From a bacterium (GTDB lineage Bacteria > UBP15 > UBA6099): a stretch of 64,000 nucleotides of DNA. Position numbers and translations under genes: made by a program. The notes beneath the pieces were generated by a model. It had not been told where the DNA came from. It worked only from the letters and a program-made list of their open reading frames with translations, and did no database searches. This document shows, one piece after another, positions 1 to 8,939 of this stretch; within the stretch, counting starts at the first letter, position 1, and every line of letters begins with the position of its first letter. The stretch spans positions 62,001 through 126,000 of the forward strand of contig JAKQPS010000044.1 in NCBI GenBank assembly GCA_029564595.1. Reading direction: 5' to 3'.

Positions 1-47
1 AGCACGCGGGGTTTCTTCGAGGCCGTTTTCGAAATTTTCTGTTTCAT
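1..47 (-). CDS. N-terminus of a gene running off the window (possibly 3-phosphoglycerate dehydrogenase)
   Basis: Only 15 complete codons are visible (MKQKISKTASKKPRV). The ATG overlaps the TGA of the upstream aminotransferase gene in an ATGA arrangement, so the two are translationally coupled. A serA-type dehydrogenase commonly follows a class V aminotransferase of this kind in serine biosynthesis operons. That is inference from context, because too few residues are visible to identify the product. Confidence 0.35.
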   Translation of the reverse strand, partial: MKQKISKTASKKPRV

Positions 48-1183
48 GAAAGAAAGACCTCCTCAGCCGCGCGGACGCCCGTCCCAAGCTCGAAGTCGTG
101 CCCAAGCTCCTTGAGCGACATCTCAAGCGCGGAGATGGCCAGCAGGACGTCGTGGTGCGTCACGTATCCCATGTGGGCTATTCTGACAATCTTTCCCTTG
201 TACGCGTCCTGCCCGCCTGCCACCCTGCAACCGTACTTGTTGGTGATAAGCGAGGACAGCTTCTTTCCGTCCATGCCTTCGGGGACTTCGAGCACCGTCT
301 CTACGTACGAAAGATGCTCGGAAAAAAGCTTCAGCCCCAGCGCCTTGACTCCGGCGCGGGTGGCGGCGGCCATCTTCTTGTGTCTCTCGTAAATGCTTTC
401 CAGCCCTTCCTCAAACATCATCTTTAACGACTCGTCGAGGCTTATCACCAGCGTCACGGGGATTGTGAACGGCGTGTCGCCGCTCTTCTGCATTGATTTC
501 CTGTACTTCTTGAGGTCGTAATAATATTTCGGAATCTTCGACTCCTCGACCGCTTTCCACGCTTTTTCGCCTCTTACGCCAAGGAAGGAGAGGCCCGGAG
601 GCAGCATGAGGGCTTTCTGCGAGCCGGCGGCCACCATGTCCACCTTCCACTCGTCCATCTTCATCTCAAGCCCGCCCAGACCGCTCACGGCGTCCACGAT
701 GAACAACGCGCCGTGCCTGTCTATCACTTCGCCCAACTCGGCGAGCGGATGCATTATGCCTGTGGATGTTTCGCTGTATGTGATGAAAACGGCTTTGATG
801 TCTTTTTCCTTCGTCAGGACTTCGTCCATCTCTTCGGGAGTCACAATCTTGCCCCATTCGCGGACAAGCTCGACGACTTCGACGCCGTAAACGCGGCACA
901 ACTGAGCGAAACGCTCGCCGAATTTCCCTGTGTTTCCGACCACAACGCGGTCTCCCGGCGAAAGCGCGTTCACAACGGCCATCTCCATCGCGCCGCTTCC
1001 CGACGAGGCGATAATGAACACATCGCCTTCCGTTCCGTAAACCTTTTTCATTCCAGCCACAGCTCTGGCGAAAATCTCGCCGAACTCGGCCGTTCGGTGA
1101 TGCATGATCGGAGCGGCTCCAGCCGCCGCGACTCTGTGCGGAACCTGAGACGGTCCCGGCGTCAACAACACTTCTTTTTTCAT
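44..1183 (-). CDS. class V aminotransferase (alanine-glyoxylate / serine-pyruvate / phosphoserine type)
   Basis: This 379-residue protein is a pyridoxal-phosphate enzyme of the small class V (fold type I) aminotransferases that includes alanine-glyoxylate and serine-glyoxylate aminotransferase. It opens with the family signature LLTPGPSQVP and has the glycine/serine-rich cofactor loop SSGSGAMEMA near residue 60. The aspartate of FIVDAVSGLGG (about 164) should contact the pyridine nitrogen. K190 in GSQKALMLPPG should be the Schiff-base lysine. Length is normal for the family. It is the last complete gene of the rpsF-to-purD run, 1 nt after purD, and overlaps the next gene by 3 nt. A role in serine or glycine metabolism is likely, but the exact substrates cannot be read from sequence. 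Confidence 0.9.
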   Translation of the reverse strand: MKKEVLLTPGPSQVPHRVAAAGAAPIMHHRTAEFGEIFARAVAGMKKVYGTEGDVFIIASSGSGAMEMAVVNALSPGDRVVVGNTGKFGERFAQLCRVYGVEVVELVREWGKIVTPEEMDEVLTKEKDIKAVFITYSETSTGIMHPLAELGEVIDRHGALFIVDAVSGLGGLEMKMDEWKVDMVAAGSQKALMLPPGLSFLGVRGEKAWKAVEESKIPKYYYDLKKYRKSMQKSGDTPFTIPVTLVISLDESLKMMFEEGLESIYERHKKMAAATRAGVKALGLKLFSEHLSYVETVLEVPEGMDGKKLSSLITNKYGCRVAGGQDAYKGKIVRIAHMGYVTHHDVLLAISALEMSLKELGHDFELGTGVRAAEEVFLS

Positions 1184-1184
1184 T

Positions 1185-2462
1185 TTAGTTTATCCTCACA
1201 AGATCTCTTTTTCCTATGTCGTTTCTGTGCCTCTCGCCCTCCCAGCTTATAAGGCGAACCGCCTCGTAAGCCTTGGCGGACGCTTCTTTCAGGTTTGCCC
1301 CTATTCCGGTGACCCCCAGAACTCTTCCTCCGGCCGTGACTATCCGTCCGTCTTTCGCCGCCGTGCCGGCATGAAAAACCACAACATCATCCAACGCGCC
1401 GGCCGCTTCCAGCCCGTTTATCGGTTTGCCCTTTTCGTAACTCCCCGGATACCCCCCGGACGCCATGACGACGCACATAGCAGCCCTGCGCGCTGGCTCC
1501 CACTTCGTTTCCGCCAGTCTTCCTTCCGCGGCGGCAAGACATATCTGCGCTAAGTCTCCCTCTATGAGCGGGAGCACAACCTGCGCTTCCGGGTCGCCGA
1601 ACCTTACATTAAATTCCAGCGTTTTCGGCCCGGCGGCGGTCAGCATCATGCCCGCGTAGATCACTCCCACGAATGGAGTCCCTCGCTTTTTCATCCCGTC
1701 CGCCACCCGTTGCAACACCTGTTCTCTAATCGTTTCTATTAAAGCCGGGGTAACAATCGACACCGGGGAATACGCGCCCATTCCGCCTGTGTTCGGCCCC
1801 TCGTCGTTGTCGTAAGCTCTTTTGTGATCCTGAGACGGGGTGAGAATGACCATGTCGCGCCCGTCGCAGACGGCTAGTATGGAAGTTTCCTCCCCGACAA
1901 GGCATTCCTCGACGACAATCCTCGCGCCCGCGCCGCCGTGCGCTCCGTCCAGCATCAGAGATTTCAGAAAATCCTGCGCCTCGTCTTTGCTCGACGTGAC
2001 GAGAACGCCTTTTCCGGCGGCCAACCCGTCCGCTTTAATGACCAGCGGATACGCGGCCTTTTCCAGATACGCGCGCGCAGGCTCGTATTCGGCGAAATCC
2101 GCGAAATCGGCGGTCGGGATTGACATCTCCCGCATGAAATCCTTCGCGAAATACTTGCTGCCCTCGAGTTGCGCGGCGTATGCGGCAGGCCCGAAAACCT
2201 TTATCCCGGCCTCTTTGAACGAGTCCGCCGCTCCTCTGGTTAGAGGAAGCTCCGGGCCGACTATGGCTAGGTCTATTTTTTGCTGCTCGGCAAAATCCCT
2301 CAACCCTTTCACGTCGCCGTCGGAGATAGAAACGCATTCGGCGACGCCGGCTATTCCGGCGTTTCCGGGAGCGCAGAAGATTTTCTCCGCCGAGCCGCCC
2401 TTCGACAGTTTCCAGCAGAGCGCGTGTTCCCTGCCGCCGCCGCCTATGACTAGAATTTTCAT
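1185..2462 (-). CDS. purD: phosphoribosylamine-glycine ligase
   Basis: GAR synthetase performs the second step of de novo purine synthesis: phosphoribosylamine + glycine + ATP give glycinamide ribonucleotide. The 425-residue protein starts with the typical MKILVIGGGGREHALCWKL nucleotide-binding strand. It has the ATP-grasp lid region (LVIKADGLAAGKGV, about 142-155), the loop EGPNTGGMGAYSP, and the metal-binding segment LEFNVRFGDPEAQVVLP. It lies about 80 nt after dnaB and 1 nt before the class V aminotransferase. Linking glycine use by PurD with a glycine/serine aminotransferase makes metabolic sense. Length and motifs are complete. Confidence 0.97.
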   Translation of the reverse strand: MKILVIGGGGREHALCWKLSKGGSAEKIFCAPGNAGIAGVAECVSISDGDVKGLRDFAEQQKIDLAIVGPELPLTRGAADSFKEAGIKVFGPAAYAAQLEGSKYFAKDFMREMSIPTADFADFAEYEPARAYLEKAAYPLVIKADGLAAGKGVLVTSSKDEAQDFLKSLMLDGAHGGAGARIVVEECLVGEETSILAVCDGRDMVILTPSQDHKRAYDNDEGPNTGGMGAYSPVSIVTPALIETIREQVLQRVADGMKKRGTPFVGVIYAGMMLTAAGPKTLEFNVRFGDPEAQVVLPLIEGDLAQICLAAAEGRLAETKWEPARRAAMCVVMASGGYPGSYEKGKPINGLEAAGALDDVVVFHAGTAAKDGRIVTAGGRVLGVTGIGANLKEASAKAYEAVRLISWEGERHRNDIGKRDLVRIN

Positions 2463-2541
2463 TGGATTGTCCTCCAGTCCGACTTCACCCGAAGTCTGTC
2501 TGACGAGGTTTTGTTGTGTTATTCGATATCCGCGGTCCGTC

Positions 2542-3948
2542 CTAATATTCTTCCCGGGAAGAAGCGTTTTCGAATCTGGTGAACTCCTTGCGGAAAGTCA
2601 AAAAGACCTTGCCGGTCGGGCCGTTGCGGTGCTTGGCCAGAATCAACTCGGTCTTGAGCGGATCGACTTTCTGCGCTTCCGATTCGTCGAACTGCACGCT
2701 TTCGGCGCCCGTCTGGGTCAATTCCAGATAGTATCCTTCGCGGAAAAGAAACATCACAAGATCGGCGTCCTGCTCGATGGAGCCTGATTCGCGCAGATCG
2801 CTCAACTGAGGCCGTTTTTTCTTTATGTCCTTCTCGCGCGTTTCGACCGCGCGGGACAACTGGGACAACACCATTACCGGGACGTTCAATTCGCGAGCCA
2901 TCATCTTCAACTGCCGGGTCATCTCGGAGACCTGCTGCACGCGGCTGTCAGACCACTTGCCGGGCATGCTCATCAACTGCAGGTAGTCGACTATGATGAA
3001 TTCGACTCCGAACTCCTTCTGCATCCTGCGTGCTTTCGCCCTCAGTTCCAGAGGAGTCAGGCCGGGGCTGTCCACTATGCAGATAGGCACGTTGTGGAGT
3101 TGTTCCGACGCCATCGCCAGCCTGTGCCAGTCGTCGTCCCTCAGCCATCCTTCGCGCAGAGCCAGAGCGTCAACCTCCGACCTTGCGCAAAGTATTCTGG
3201 TCACGAGTTGCGTGGCGGACATTTCAAGAGTAAATATTCCCACGCCGGTCTTGTTTTCGACCGCGATATGTTCTGCAAAATTCAACGCGAGACTCGTCTT
3301 GCCCATCCCCGGCCTTGCCGCCAGTATTATCAAGTCCGATTTCTGGAACCCGCCTGTCAGCTTGTTCAGATCTTCGAACCCTGTGGGAAGCCCGCTGACC
3401 TCTCCGCGGTTCTGATATTTGCGGTCGATGATCTCGAACGCCTTTTTCAGTTCCGCTTTGATAGGGGTAATATCTTTGAAAGCGCGGCCCTGCGACATAT
3501 CGTACAGGAGTCTTTCCGCTTCGGAGACAATCTCGTCCGCGCTCTCCTCTTCGTCGTAGGACATCCTGACGATCTCGTTGCCGGTTTTAATGAGATCCCT
3601 GAGCATCGCCTTTTGGGCGACGAGTTTCGCGTATGACGGCGCATGCTCCGGCGTGGGGACGCCCTCCACCAGAGCTGAAAGGTACGCAGGGCCGCCGACT
3701 TTGTCGAGCATCCCCTTCTTGCTCAGCAACTCGACCAGCGTCACCATGTCTACCGGCTCGTTCGCCTCGTAAAGTTCGAGGACGACCTTGTAAATCTCTC
3801 CGTGTTTTTCGGCGTAGAAATGCCTCGGCTCAAGCGTTTCGAGCACGATGGCTATCATGTCTCTGTCCAAAATCATAGAGCCGAGAACGGACTGCTCCGC
3901 CTCGATGCTTTGAGGAGCGACTTTGGAAAATTTCACGTTTTCAGACAT
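2542..3948 (-). CDS. dnaB: replicative DNA helicase DnaB
   Basis: The hexameric 5'-3' helicase of the replication fork, 468 residues. An N-terminal DnaB domain (about 13-115, containing IEAEQSVLGSMI) is followed by a linker and a RecA-like C-terminal domain. Walker A is RPGMGKTS at about 212-219. The Walker B region is FIIVDYLQLM, and the DnaB motif SQLSRAVETRE and the arginine-finger segment near KHRNGPTG are present. No intein interrupts the gene. It sits downstream of rplI in the classic rpsF-ssb-rpsR-rplI-dnaB order, which links replication and ribosome supply. Confidence 0.98.
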   Translation of the reverse strand: MSENVKFSKVAPQSIEAEQSVLGSMILDRDMIAIVLETLEPRHFYAEKHGEIYKVVLELYEANEPVDMVTLVELLSKKGMLDKVGGPAYLSALVEGVPTPEHAPSYAKLVAQKAMLRDLIKTGNEIVRMSYDEEESADEIVSEAERLLYDMSQGRAFKDITPIKAELKKAFEIIDRKYQNRGEVSGLPTGFEDLNKLTGGFQKSDLIILAARPGMGKTSLALNFAEHIAVENKTGVGIFTLEMSATQLVTRILCARSEVDALALREGWLRDDDWHRLAMASEQLHNVPICIVDSPGLTPLELRAKARRMQKEFGVEFIIVDYLQLMSMPGKWSDSRVQQVSEMTRQLKMMARELNVPVMVLSQLSRAVETREKDIKKKRPQLSDLRESGSIEQDADLVMFLFREGYYLELTQTGAESVQFDESEAQKVDPLKTELILAKHRNGPTGKVFLTFRKEFTRFENASSREEY

Positions 3949-4055
3949 AGGGTGAACCGCCGTCCCTGCCGCGCGGGCATCCGCCCGCGCGTGGATCGAC
4001 CGCGGCGTCGCGACACGCTAGCCGCGTCGTTCAGCAACCGGCTTGCGACCGGAGT

Positions 4056-4586
4056 TTATTCGCCCGATTCTTCCGAGCCCGGCTTTTCCGCCGCCGGTTG
4101 TTCGGGAGCTGCTTCGGTTTTCTCTTCCTCAGCCTCTCCGCCTTCCGCGCTGACGATCACCTTAATATTGGCTTTCTTGCCCGAACCCAGCGTCACAACC
4201 ACTTCGAACTCGCCTGTCTGTTTGATGGGAGCTTCCATCTTGACCCTCTTGCGGTCAATCTCAATTCCCATTTTCTCTGTCAGGACTTCGGCGATATGCT
4301 TGCCGGACACTGAGCCGTAGAGTTTCCCGTCCACGCCCGCGTGCGCGGTTATCTCTACCACGGCGCTCTCTATCTTGCCCGCCATCTTGACGAGCTTTTC
4401 TTCGAGCTTCGCCTGCTTCCTTTGCTCGAACTTCATCCTGTGTTCGAGCTGCTTCATCTCGGATTCAATCGCCTGAACAGCCAGCCCTCTGGGGACGAGG
4501 AAATTCCTCGCGTATCCCGGAGCGACGTTCTTTATGTCGTTCTTGTCTCCAAGGTTGTCGACGTCTTTCAACAGTATGACTTTCAT
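4056..4586 (-). CDS. rplI: 50S ribosomal protein L9 with acidic C-terminal tail
   Basis: L9 binds 23S rRNA near the L1 stalk and projects from the large subunit. The N-terminal signature [34 protein letters not shown]-like segment is intact (residues 1-34), followed by the long connecting helix (about 40-75) and the C-terminal domain (about 80-148). At 176 residues it is about 25 longer than usual. The extra tail is rich in Glu, Ala and Pro ([21 protein letters not shown]) and looks disordered. It lies between rpsR and dnaB. Confidence 0.97.
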   Translation of the reverse strand: MKVILLKDVDNLGDKNDIKNVAPGYARNFLVPRGLAVQAIESEMKQLEHRMKFEQRKQAKLEEKLVKMAGKIESAVVEITAHAGVDGKLYGSVSGKHIAEVLTEKMGIEIDRKRVKMEAPIKQTGEFEVVVTLGSGKKANIKVIVSAEGGEAEEEKTEAAPEQPAAEKPGSEESGE

Positions 4587-4631
4587 TCAGGTAAAACGCT
4601 CCTTTCAGAAATGGACTGCCGCGCGCGGCGG

Positions 4632-4889
4632 TTAGTCCCGTGTGTAAGGTATCAGAGCCATTTCTCTCGCGCGCTTCAACTGCGTCGTGAGTTTCCGCTG
4701 ATGTTTTGCGCAGCAACCCGACATTCTGCGCGGCTTGATTTTGCCGCGGTCGGTGATGTACTTGTTCATCTGGTCAGCGTTCTTGTAGTCGATGGCTAGG
4801 TCCTTGTCCACGCAGAATTCGCACACTTTGCGCGAGCGTCTGCGGAAAAATCCTTTTTTCTTCTTTTTCTTCCGAGGATCGAAAGACAT
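4632..4889 (-). CDS. rpsR: 30S ribosomal protein S18
   Basis: S18 pairs with S6 on the small-subunit platform. The 85-residue product has a very basic N-terminus ([19 protein letters not shown]) and the conserved core, including [19 protein letters not shown] and the [21 protein letters not shown] motif. Cysteines C19 and C22 (KVCEFCVDK) and the CC pair in the C-terminal half suggest a zinc-binding (C+) form, which is inference. It lies 14 nt after ssb and 45 nt before rplI, in the S6/S18 operon. Confidence 0.97.
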   Translation of the reverse strand: MSFDPRKKKKKKGFFRRRSRKVCEFCVDKDLAIDYKNADQMNKYITDRGKIKPRRMSGCCAKHQRKLTTQLKRAREMALIPYTRD

Positions 4890-4903
4890 GTCAGATTTGC
4901 CTC

Positions 4904-5446
4904 CTAGAACGGCTCGTCGTCGTCGAGCTCGATTTCTTCATCGATTGAGTTATCCGGGTAAGACCCGAAATCCTTCTTGCCGCCTGCGGCGGGTTTGGCG
5001 GACTCTTTGGGCAGAGTCTCCGGTGGAAAATCGCTCCCTTTGGAGAAATAGGGGGCTTCGTATTCCTGACCCGCGAGAGGGACGCCTTGCGACGCGCCCG
5101 CTCCTCCGCCTCCGGCTTGCCTCGCGGGCTTGTCGAGGAACTTCACCGAATCTGCCCTGACTTCGGCTATAGTCCTCTTCTCGCCCTGCGGAGTCTCCCA
5201 GTTGCGAATTTGCAACCTTCCCTCCACCGCCACAAGCTGCCCTTTCACGAGATACTTTTTGCAGGTTTCAGCCAGCTTTTCCCAGCAGACGATTCGGATA
5301 AAATCGGCCTCCTTCTCTCTGCCTGCCTGTTGAAACCCCCTGTCGACGGCGATCGTGAACGTCGCCACCGGCTTGCCAGCTCCGGTCGTGTATCTCATCT
5401 CCGGCTCTCTTGTGAGACGGCCTATGAGAATAATCCGGTTCAACAT
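4904..5446 (-). CDS. ssb: single-stranded DNA-binding protein
   Basis: SSB coats single-stranded DNA at forks and recruits repair proteins. The OB fold covers residues 1-105 ([60 protein letters not shown]). A Gly/Ala-rich linker follows. The protein ends in the acidic tip IELDDDEPF, the standard docking site for SSB partner proteins. The 180-residue length is normal. The start codon lies 2 nt after the rpsF stop, and the gene is embedded between S6 and S18 as in most bacteria. Confidence 0.97.
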   Translation of the reverse strand: MLNRIILIGRLTREPEMRYTTGAGKPVATFTIAVDRGFQQAGREKEADFIRIVCWEKLAETCKKYLVKGQLVAVEGRLQIRNWETPQGEKRTIAEVRADSVKFLDKPARQAGGGGAGASQGVPLAGQEYEAPYFSKGSDFPPETLPKESAKPAAGGKKDFGSYPDNSIDEEIELDDDEPF

Positions 5447-5448
5447 CG

Positions 5449-5742
5449 CTAATCCCCCTTTCGGATTAGCATGAACCGAACCACGTCTTGCATGTAACCG
5501 AGCTGCTTTTTCAGTTCAGCCAGCGTTGCCGGCTCGCATTTGAAGTTGACAAGCATGTAGCGGCCCTCGTCGAGGCGGTTGATCTGGTACGCGAGCCTTC
5601 GCACGCCCCAGTCGTCAATTCCCTCGACCTCGCCATTGTTGGCTGTGAGGATGCTGCCTATCCTGTCCTGCAATGCGGTCAGGTTCTCCGGCGCCAAGGC
5701 CGGGTCCGTAATGAAAAGCAATTCATAACTATTGTGGCTCAA
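5449..5742 (-). CDS. rpsF: 30S ribosomal protein S6
   Basis: S6 forms a heterodimer with S18 on the 30S platform. The 97-residue protein has the family pattern YELLFITDPAL near the N-terminus, the WGVRRLAYQINRLDEGRYMLVNFKCEP core and the closing VVRFMLIRKGD. The start is a TTG at 5742, preceded at 7 nt by a strong Shine-Dalgarno sequence (GGGAGG). No ATG gives a full-length product. First gene of the operon; a sigma-70-type promoter lies about 85 nt upstream. Confidence 0.96.
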   Translation of the reverse strand: MSHNSYELLFITDPALAPENLTALQDRIGSILTANNGEVEGIDDWGVRRLAYQINRLDEGRYMLVNFKCEPATLAELKKQLGYMQDVVRFMLIRKGD

Positions 5743-5824
5743 CGGCTTACCTCCCTTCGGTCATCGGCTCCGCTGCTATACGCGGCCGTTGCGTCGCTGC
5801 GCGCGGAGCAGAAAGGTTCGAGAT

Positions 5825-5852
5825 ATTCTAGCACAATCGCCGCATTATTCAA
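5825..5852 (-). promoter_or_regulatory. sigma-70-type promoter for rpsF-ssb-rpsR-rplI-dnaB operon
   Basis: On the minus strand a TTGAAT -35 box (5847-5852) and a TAGAAT -10 box (5825-5830) are separated by 16 nt. Transcription would start near 5818, leaving a leader of about 75 nt before the rpsF TTG codon. S6:S18 leader-binding autoregulation is known in other bacteria; I did not find a convincing copy of that hairpin here. Confidence 0.5.
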
Positions 5853-6159
5853 TCCCCGCAAAGAAACCGCAAATATTGCTGTAACAAAATGAATAATTAT
5901 ATATCCTTCGTTTTTCCTCGAATGGGGCCTCGCGCCTTTCGCGCCCGCAGTGCGTCAAACGCATTATCAATATTTGGAATAGAATTGCTCTTTTACTATA
6001 ACCTCAAACATTTTCGATTCGGGGTCGACACCGTAATTGCAAGCTGTAATTAATAGTTTGTTCAGTTCACATCATCTGGCGGCTCCTGTATTTGCTATGG
6101 AAGCTTTGACCTTTTCGTGTCATCGATTTCCTTTACAATTAACGATTTAATTATTATCT

Positions 6160-6165
6160 TATAAT
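6160..6165 (+). promoter_or_regulatory. -10 box of probable heme operon promoter
   Basis: A perfect TATAAT lies about 38 nt upstream of the TTG start of the first tetrapyrrole operon gene. It sits in the most AT-rich part of the region. No good -35 hexamer lies 16-18 nt upstream (TTTACA is 22 nt away). An activator-dependent or alternative architecture is possible. Confidence 0.4.
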
Positions 6166-6203
6166 GTCAGAAGCATATAGATATCGGAAAGGAAGAATCC
6201 GGT

Positions 6204-7010
6204 TTGAAGCTGTTTTCCGTCATTGTGACGATTGCATACGCGGCAGCGTGCGTTGGATATGTGAAATTCGCGCTGATAGATGGCAAGAGCGGAGGAAAGA
6301 CGCTGCGCGCCTTGGCTGTCGGCACGGCGGCGCTCGATTTTTTCTTCCTGATGGCTCTCCGCGGCGCGGTCAAACATCCCCCTCTCACAACAGGGGCGGA
6401 AGCGACCGCCGTTCTGTCTTTCATGCTGGTCGCTATCTATCTTATTTTGGAAAGGTACTCTGAAACAAAATCCGTCGGGGCGCTTATATACGGAGCGGCG
6501 GCGGCTATGCAGGGAACGGCGACTATTTTCATAAAGATTGTTCCCGGCCCGCCCCAGTTCAACGATTCCATGCTTTTTGCGCATGTGGGAGTGGCCCTCA
6601 TAGGTTATGCGGCGTTCACGATTGCTTTCATATACAGCGCGATGTATCTGGCGATGCACAGACAGTTGAAGCGGGGCAGTTTCGGACTGCTGTTCCACAG
6701 ACTGCCTTCTCTGGAGGAGCTAGACGACACTATGTACAGGGCGGCGGTGTTCGGCTTCATAATGTTGTGCGTGTCGATACTACTGGGGTTCGCGCAGGTG
6801 GGCGGAGGGCAGTTGCTGATGGGGGACCCGAAGGTTGCCGCCACCGTTTTCACAGCGCAGATATACCTGATAATACTAGTGGCAAAAATATTTTTCGGGT
6901 GGCGCGGAGTCCGCATTGCCCTCATGTCCGCGATCGGATTCATCGCCGTCGCGGTTTCGATATTCATTCTGAACGTGGCTCCATACACGTTCCACAATAT
7001 TTATTACTGA
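6204..7010 (+). CDS. HemX/CcsA-family integral membrane protein
   Basis: A 268-residue membrane protein with about eight predicted hydrophobic helices, resembling the cytochrome c assembly (CcsA/CcmC) and HemX family. It lacks a clear tryptophan-rich WWD heme-handling motif, which fits HemX better than CcsA. A histidine in MLFAHVGVALIGYAAF and one in the C-terminal NVAPYTFHNIYY are candidates for heme contact. In Bacillus, HemX sits beside hemA and lowers GluTR abundance. Here it is likewise first in the heme operon, just before the siroheme dehydrogenase and hemA. The start is TTG at 6204 with a GGAAAGGAAG ribosome binding site. Heme transport or GluTR control is inferred from position. Confidence 0.75.
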   Translation: MKLFSVIVTIAYAAACVGYVKFALIDGKSGGKTLRALAVGTAALDFFFLMALRGAVKHPPLTTGAEATAVLSFMLVAIYLILERYSETKSVGALIYGAAAAMQGTATIFIKIVPGPPQFNDSMLFAHVGVALIGYAAFTIAFIYSAMYLAMHRQLKRGSFGLLFHRLPSLEELDDTMYRAAVFGFIMLCVSILLGFAQVGGGQLLMGDPKVAATVFTAQIYLIILVAKIFFGWRGVRIALMSAIGFIAVAVSIFILNVAPYTFHNIYY

Positions 7011-7023
7011 CGGGGAAAAACGG

Positions 7024-7662
7024 ATGGCGCGGCGAAAAAACCCGATGTATCCGATGTTTCTGGATTTGGAGGGAACAGACTGCCTAGTGGTTGGCGGCGG
7101 GGCCGTGGCGGAAAGAAAAGTCGAGAGCCTGCTCGAATGCGGCGCGAAGGTGACGGTGGTGTCTCCGCAGGCTACGGACGCGTTGCGCAGTCTGGCGGCG
7201 GAAGGAAAAGCGGAGTTTCGAGAGCGGGCATACGAGGCCGGGGAAGCAGCGAGATATTTTTTAGTGATAGCCGCCACGAACGACGAGGCGGCGAACAAGA
7301 TGATCAGCGAGGACGCGCGCGCGGCGGGCCGTCTCGTTAATGTGGTGGACGTGCCGGACCTTTGCGGATTCTATGTTCCGGCTTCGGTTCGCAGGGGACA
7401 ATTGACTATAGCTATTTCTACAGGCGGAGCGGCCCCGGCGCTGGCTAAGAAGATTCGACGGGACTTGGAAGCGGCGTTTCCGCCCTCTTACGCGGCTCTT
7501 CTTGAAAAGTTAAGGGAGTTCCGTGAAAAGCTAATACAGAGCGAACCGGATGAAAAAAAGCGCATGCGGATAATGAGCAAGGTGGCCGGGTCGCCGGAGA
7601 TCGAAATGTTTTTAAAAGGAGACGAGGCGCCGCTCGGGGCGCTGCTTAAGGAATGCGTCTGA
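7024..7662 (+). CDS. precorrin-2 dehydrogenase / siroheme synthase N-terminal-type protein
   Basis: NAD-dependent oxidation of precorrin-2 to sirohydrochlorin, and in bifunctional relatives iron insertion to siroheme. The 212-residue protein (Met8p/CysG-N/SirC family) shows the Rossmann motif VVGGGAVAERKV (about 23-34) and the segment NVVDVPDLCGFYVPA. The aspartate in VVDVP corresponds to the catalytic aspartate proposed for dehydrogenation and chelation in this family. It also has the ISTGGAAPALAKKIRRDLE stretch and a short C-terminal helical part. It overlaps the hemA start by 10 nt. Whether it can also insert iron is unclear; no separate SirB/CbiK chelatase is seen in the window. Confidence 0.9.
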   Translation: MARRKNPMYPMFLDLEGTDCLVVGGGAVAERKVESLLECGAKVTVVSPQATDALRSLAAEGKAEFRERAYEAGEAARYFLVIAATNDEAANKMISEDARAAGRLVNVVDVPDLCGFYVPASVRRGQLTIAISTGGAAPALAKKIRRDLEAAFPPSYAALLEKLREFREKLIQSEPDEKKRMRIMSKVAGSPEIEMFLKGDEAPLGALLKECV

Positions 7663-8939
7663 CGCTTGTCGGTATCAACCATGATACAGCGCCCGTTGAG
7701 ATACGGGAGCGTTTGGCGTTTTCGGAAGCAGAGGCCGAGTTGGCTTTGAACGAGTTGAATGCCGACCCCCGCGTCGAGGAATGCCTGCTGGTCAGCACAT
7801 GCAACCGGACGGAACTTCTGGCGAGGCATTCTCCGATGCCGGGAGAAGAAGCCGCCGGGGTTCCATTGTGGCTTATCAGCAAACTCAAGGGATGGAAAAG
7901 CGCCGCCGCGCTGGACGACGGGCTGTTTTACTCTTTTCACAACCGGGAAGCGGCTAGGCACGCTTTCAGGGTAGCGGCCGGGCTGGAGTCCATGATGCTG
8001 GGCGAAGCGCAGATTCTAGCGCAGATGAAAGACGCGTACGCTATCGCGACCCGCGCCCGCTCAAATGGTTTTATGTTAAACAAGTTGATGCACGCGGCAT
8101 TCCGGTCCGGCAAGCGCGCGAGGTCGGAAACGGAAATAGGCGTGGGCGCGGTGTCGGTCAGCCTAGCGGCCGCCGAGCTTGCCCAGAAAGTGTTCAGAGA
8201 CATCTCAAAGAAAAGAGCGCTGGTTGTCGGAGCCGGAGAAATGGCGCGCCTGACGGCAGAGCATTTTATTCAAAAGAAAATCGGCTCGCTCGCGGTGACG
8301 AACAGGACGGACGAGTCCGGGCGCACGCTGGCGGACTCGCTCGGCGGTCATTTCACGCCGTTTAAAGACATGAGAGCGGCACTTGTCGACGCTGACGCGG
8401 TTATCGCCGCCACCGCCTCCCGCGAGTTCGTAATCGACGAAAAGACCGTCCGCGCCGCCATGCGCGAACGGCAGAACCGCGCTCTGTTCATCATCGACAT
8501 CGGGGTGCCGAGGAACGTCGATCCGGCTGTAAAAAAAATCTTCAACGTGTTCGCGCACGATATCGACGACCTGAGAAAGATCGTGGACGCGAACCTCGGC
8601 AGGCGCAAGCGGGAAGTCCCGCGCGTCGAGCGCATCATCGAAGAGGAGCTTGACGATTTCGTTGAATGGTTCAGGTCTCTCGAAGTGACTCCTGCGATAA
8701 AGGAACTTGTCGAGTGGGCTGAATTGGTGAAGAGAAACGAAGTCGATAAGAGCGCGAAGCATTTCTCGCCGGAACAGAGGGAACAGTTGGAAGCTCTGGC
8801 GCAAGGACTGGTCGGCAAACTGCTGCACCCCCCAATCTCTCTTTTGCGCGAGAGCAAGCACGGGGGCGCGGACGACGCTCCTTACTGGGTGGCGACGATA
8901 AGAAAAATATTTGATCTGGAGAACAACGGGCGTGAGTAG
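7653..8939 (+). CDS. hemA: glutamyl-tRNA reductase
   Basis: First committed step of the C5 pathway: glutamyl-tRNA(Glu) is reduced by NADPH to glutamate-1-semialdehyde. The 428-residue protein has the catalytic cysteine C50 in LVSTCNRTEL, the region GLESMMLGEAQILAQMKDAY, an NADPH-binding domain starting at KRALVVGAGEMARLTAEHF, and the C-terminal dimerisation domain. The start overlaps the previous gene by 10 nt, and the stop lies inside the hemC start region. Control by heme and by the HemX-like protein is known in other bacteria and plausible here. Confidence 0.97.
   Translation: MRLTLVGINHDTAPVEIRERLAFSEAEAELALNELNADPRVEECLLVSTCNRTELLARHSPMPGEEAAGVPLWLISKLKGWKSAAALDDGLFYSFHNREAARHAFRVAAGLESMMLGEAQILAQMKDAYAIATRARSNGFMLNKLMHAAFRSGKRARSETEIGVGAVSVSLAAAELAQKVFRDISKKRALVVGAGEMARLTAEHFIQKKIGSLAVTNRTDESGRTLADSLGGHFTPFKDMRAALVDADAVIAATASREFVIDEKTVRAAMRERQNRALFIIDIGVPRNVDPAVKKIFNVFAHDIDDLRKIVDANLGRRKREVPRVERIIEEELDDFVEWFRSLEVTPAIKELVEWAELVKRNEVDKSAKHFSPEQREQLEALAQGLVGKLLHPPISLLRESKHGGADDAPYWVATIRKIFDLENNGRE

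Larger units (their letters stand above)
5743..6203. other. divergent intergenic region between rpsF and the tetrapyrrole operon
   Basis: About 460 nt without a gene. The left part carries the rpsF promoter (minus strand). The right part, from about 5880, is AT-rich and ends with a TATAAT box at 6160-6165 facing the heme operon. I see no tRNA, riboswitch consensus or complete small reading frame with a ribosome binding site in it. Confidence 0.7.

Noticed and set aside
1840-2787. A 315-codon plus-strand frame opposite purD
   Set aside because: Antisense to purD motifs, Ser/Ala/Pro-rich and without recognisable domains; GC-rich DNA often leaves such frames open.
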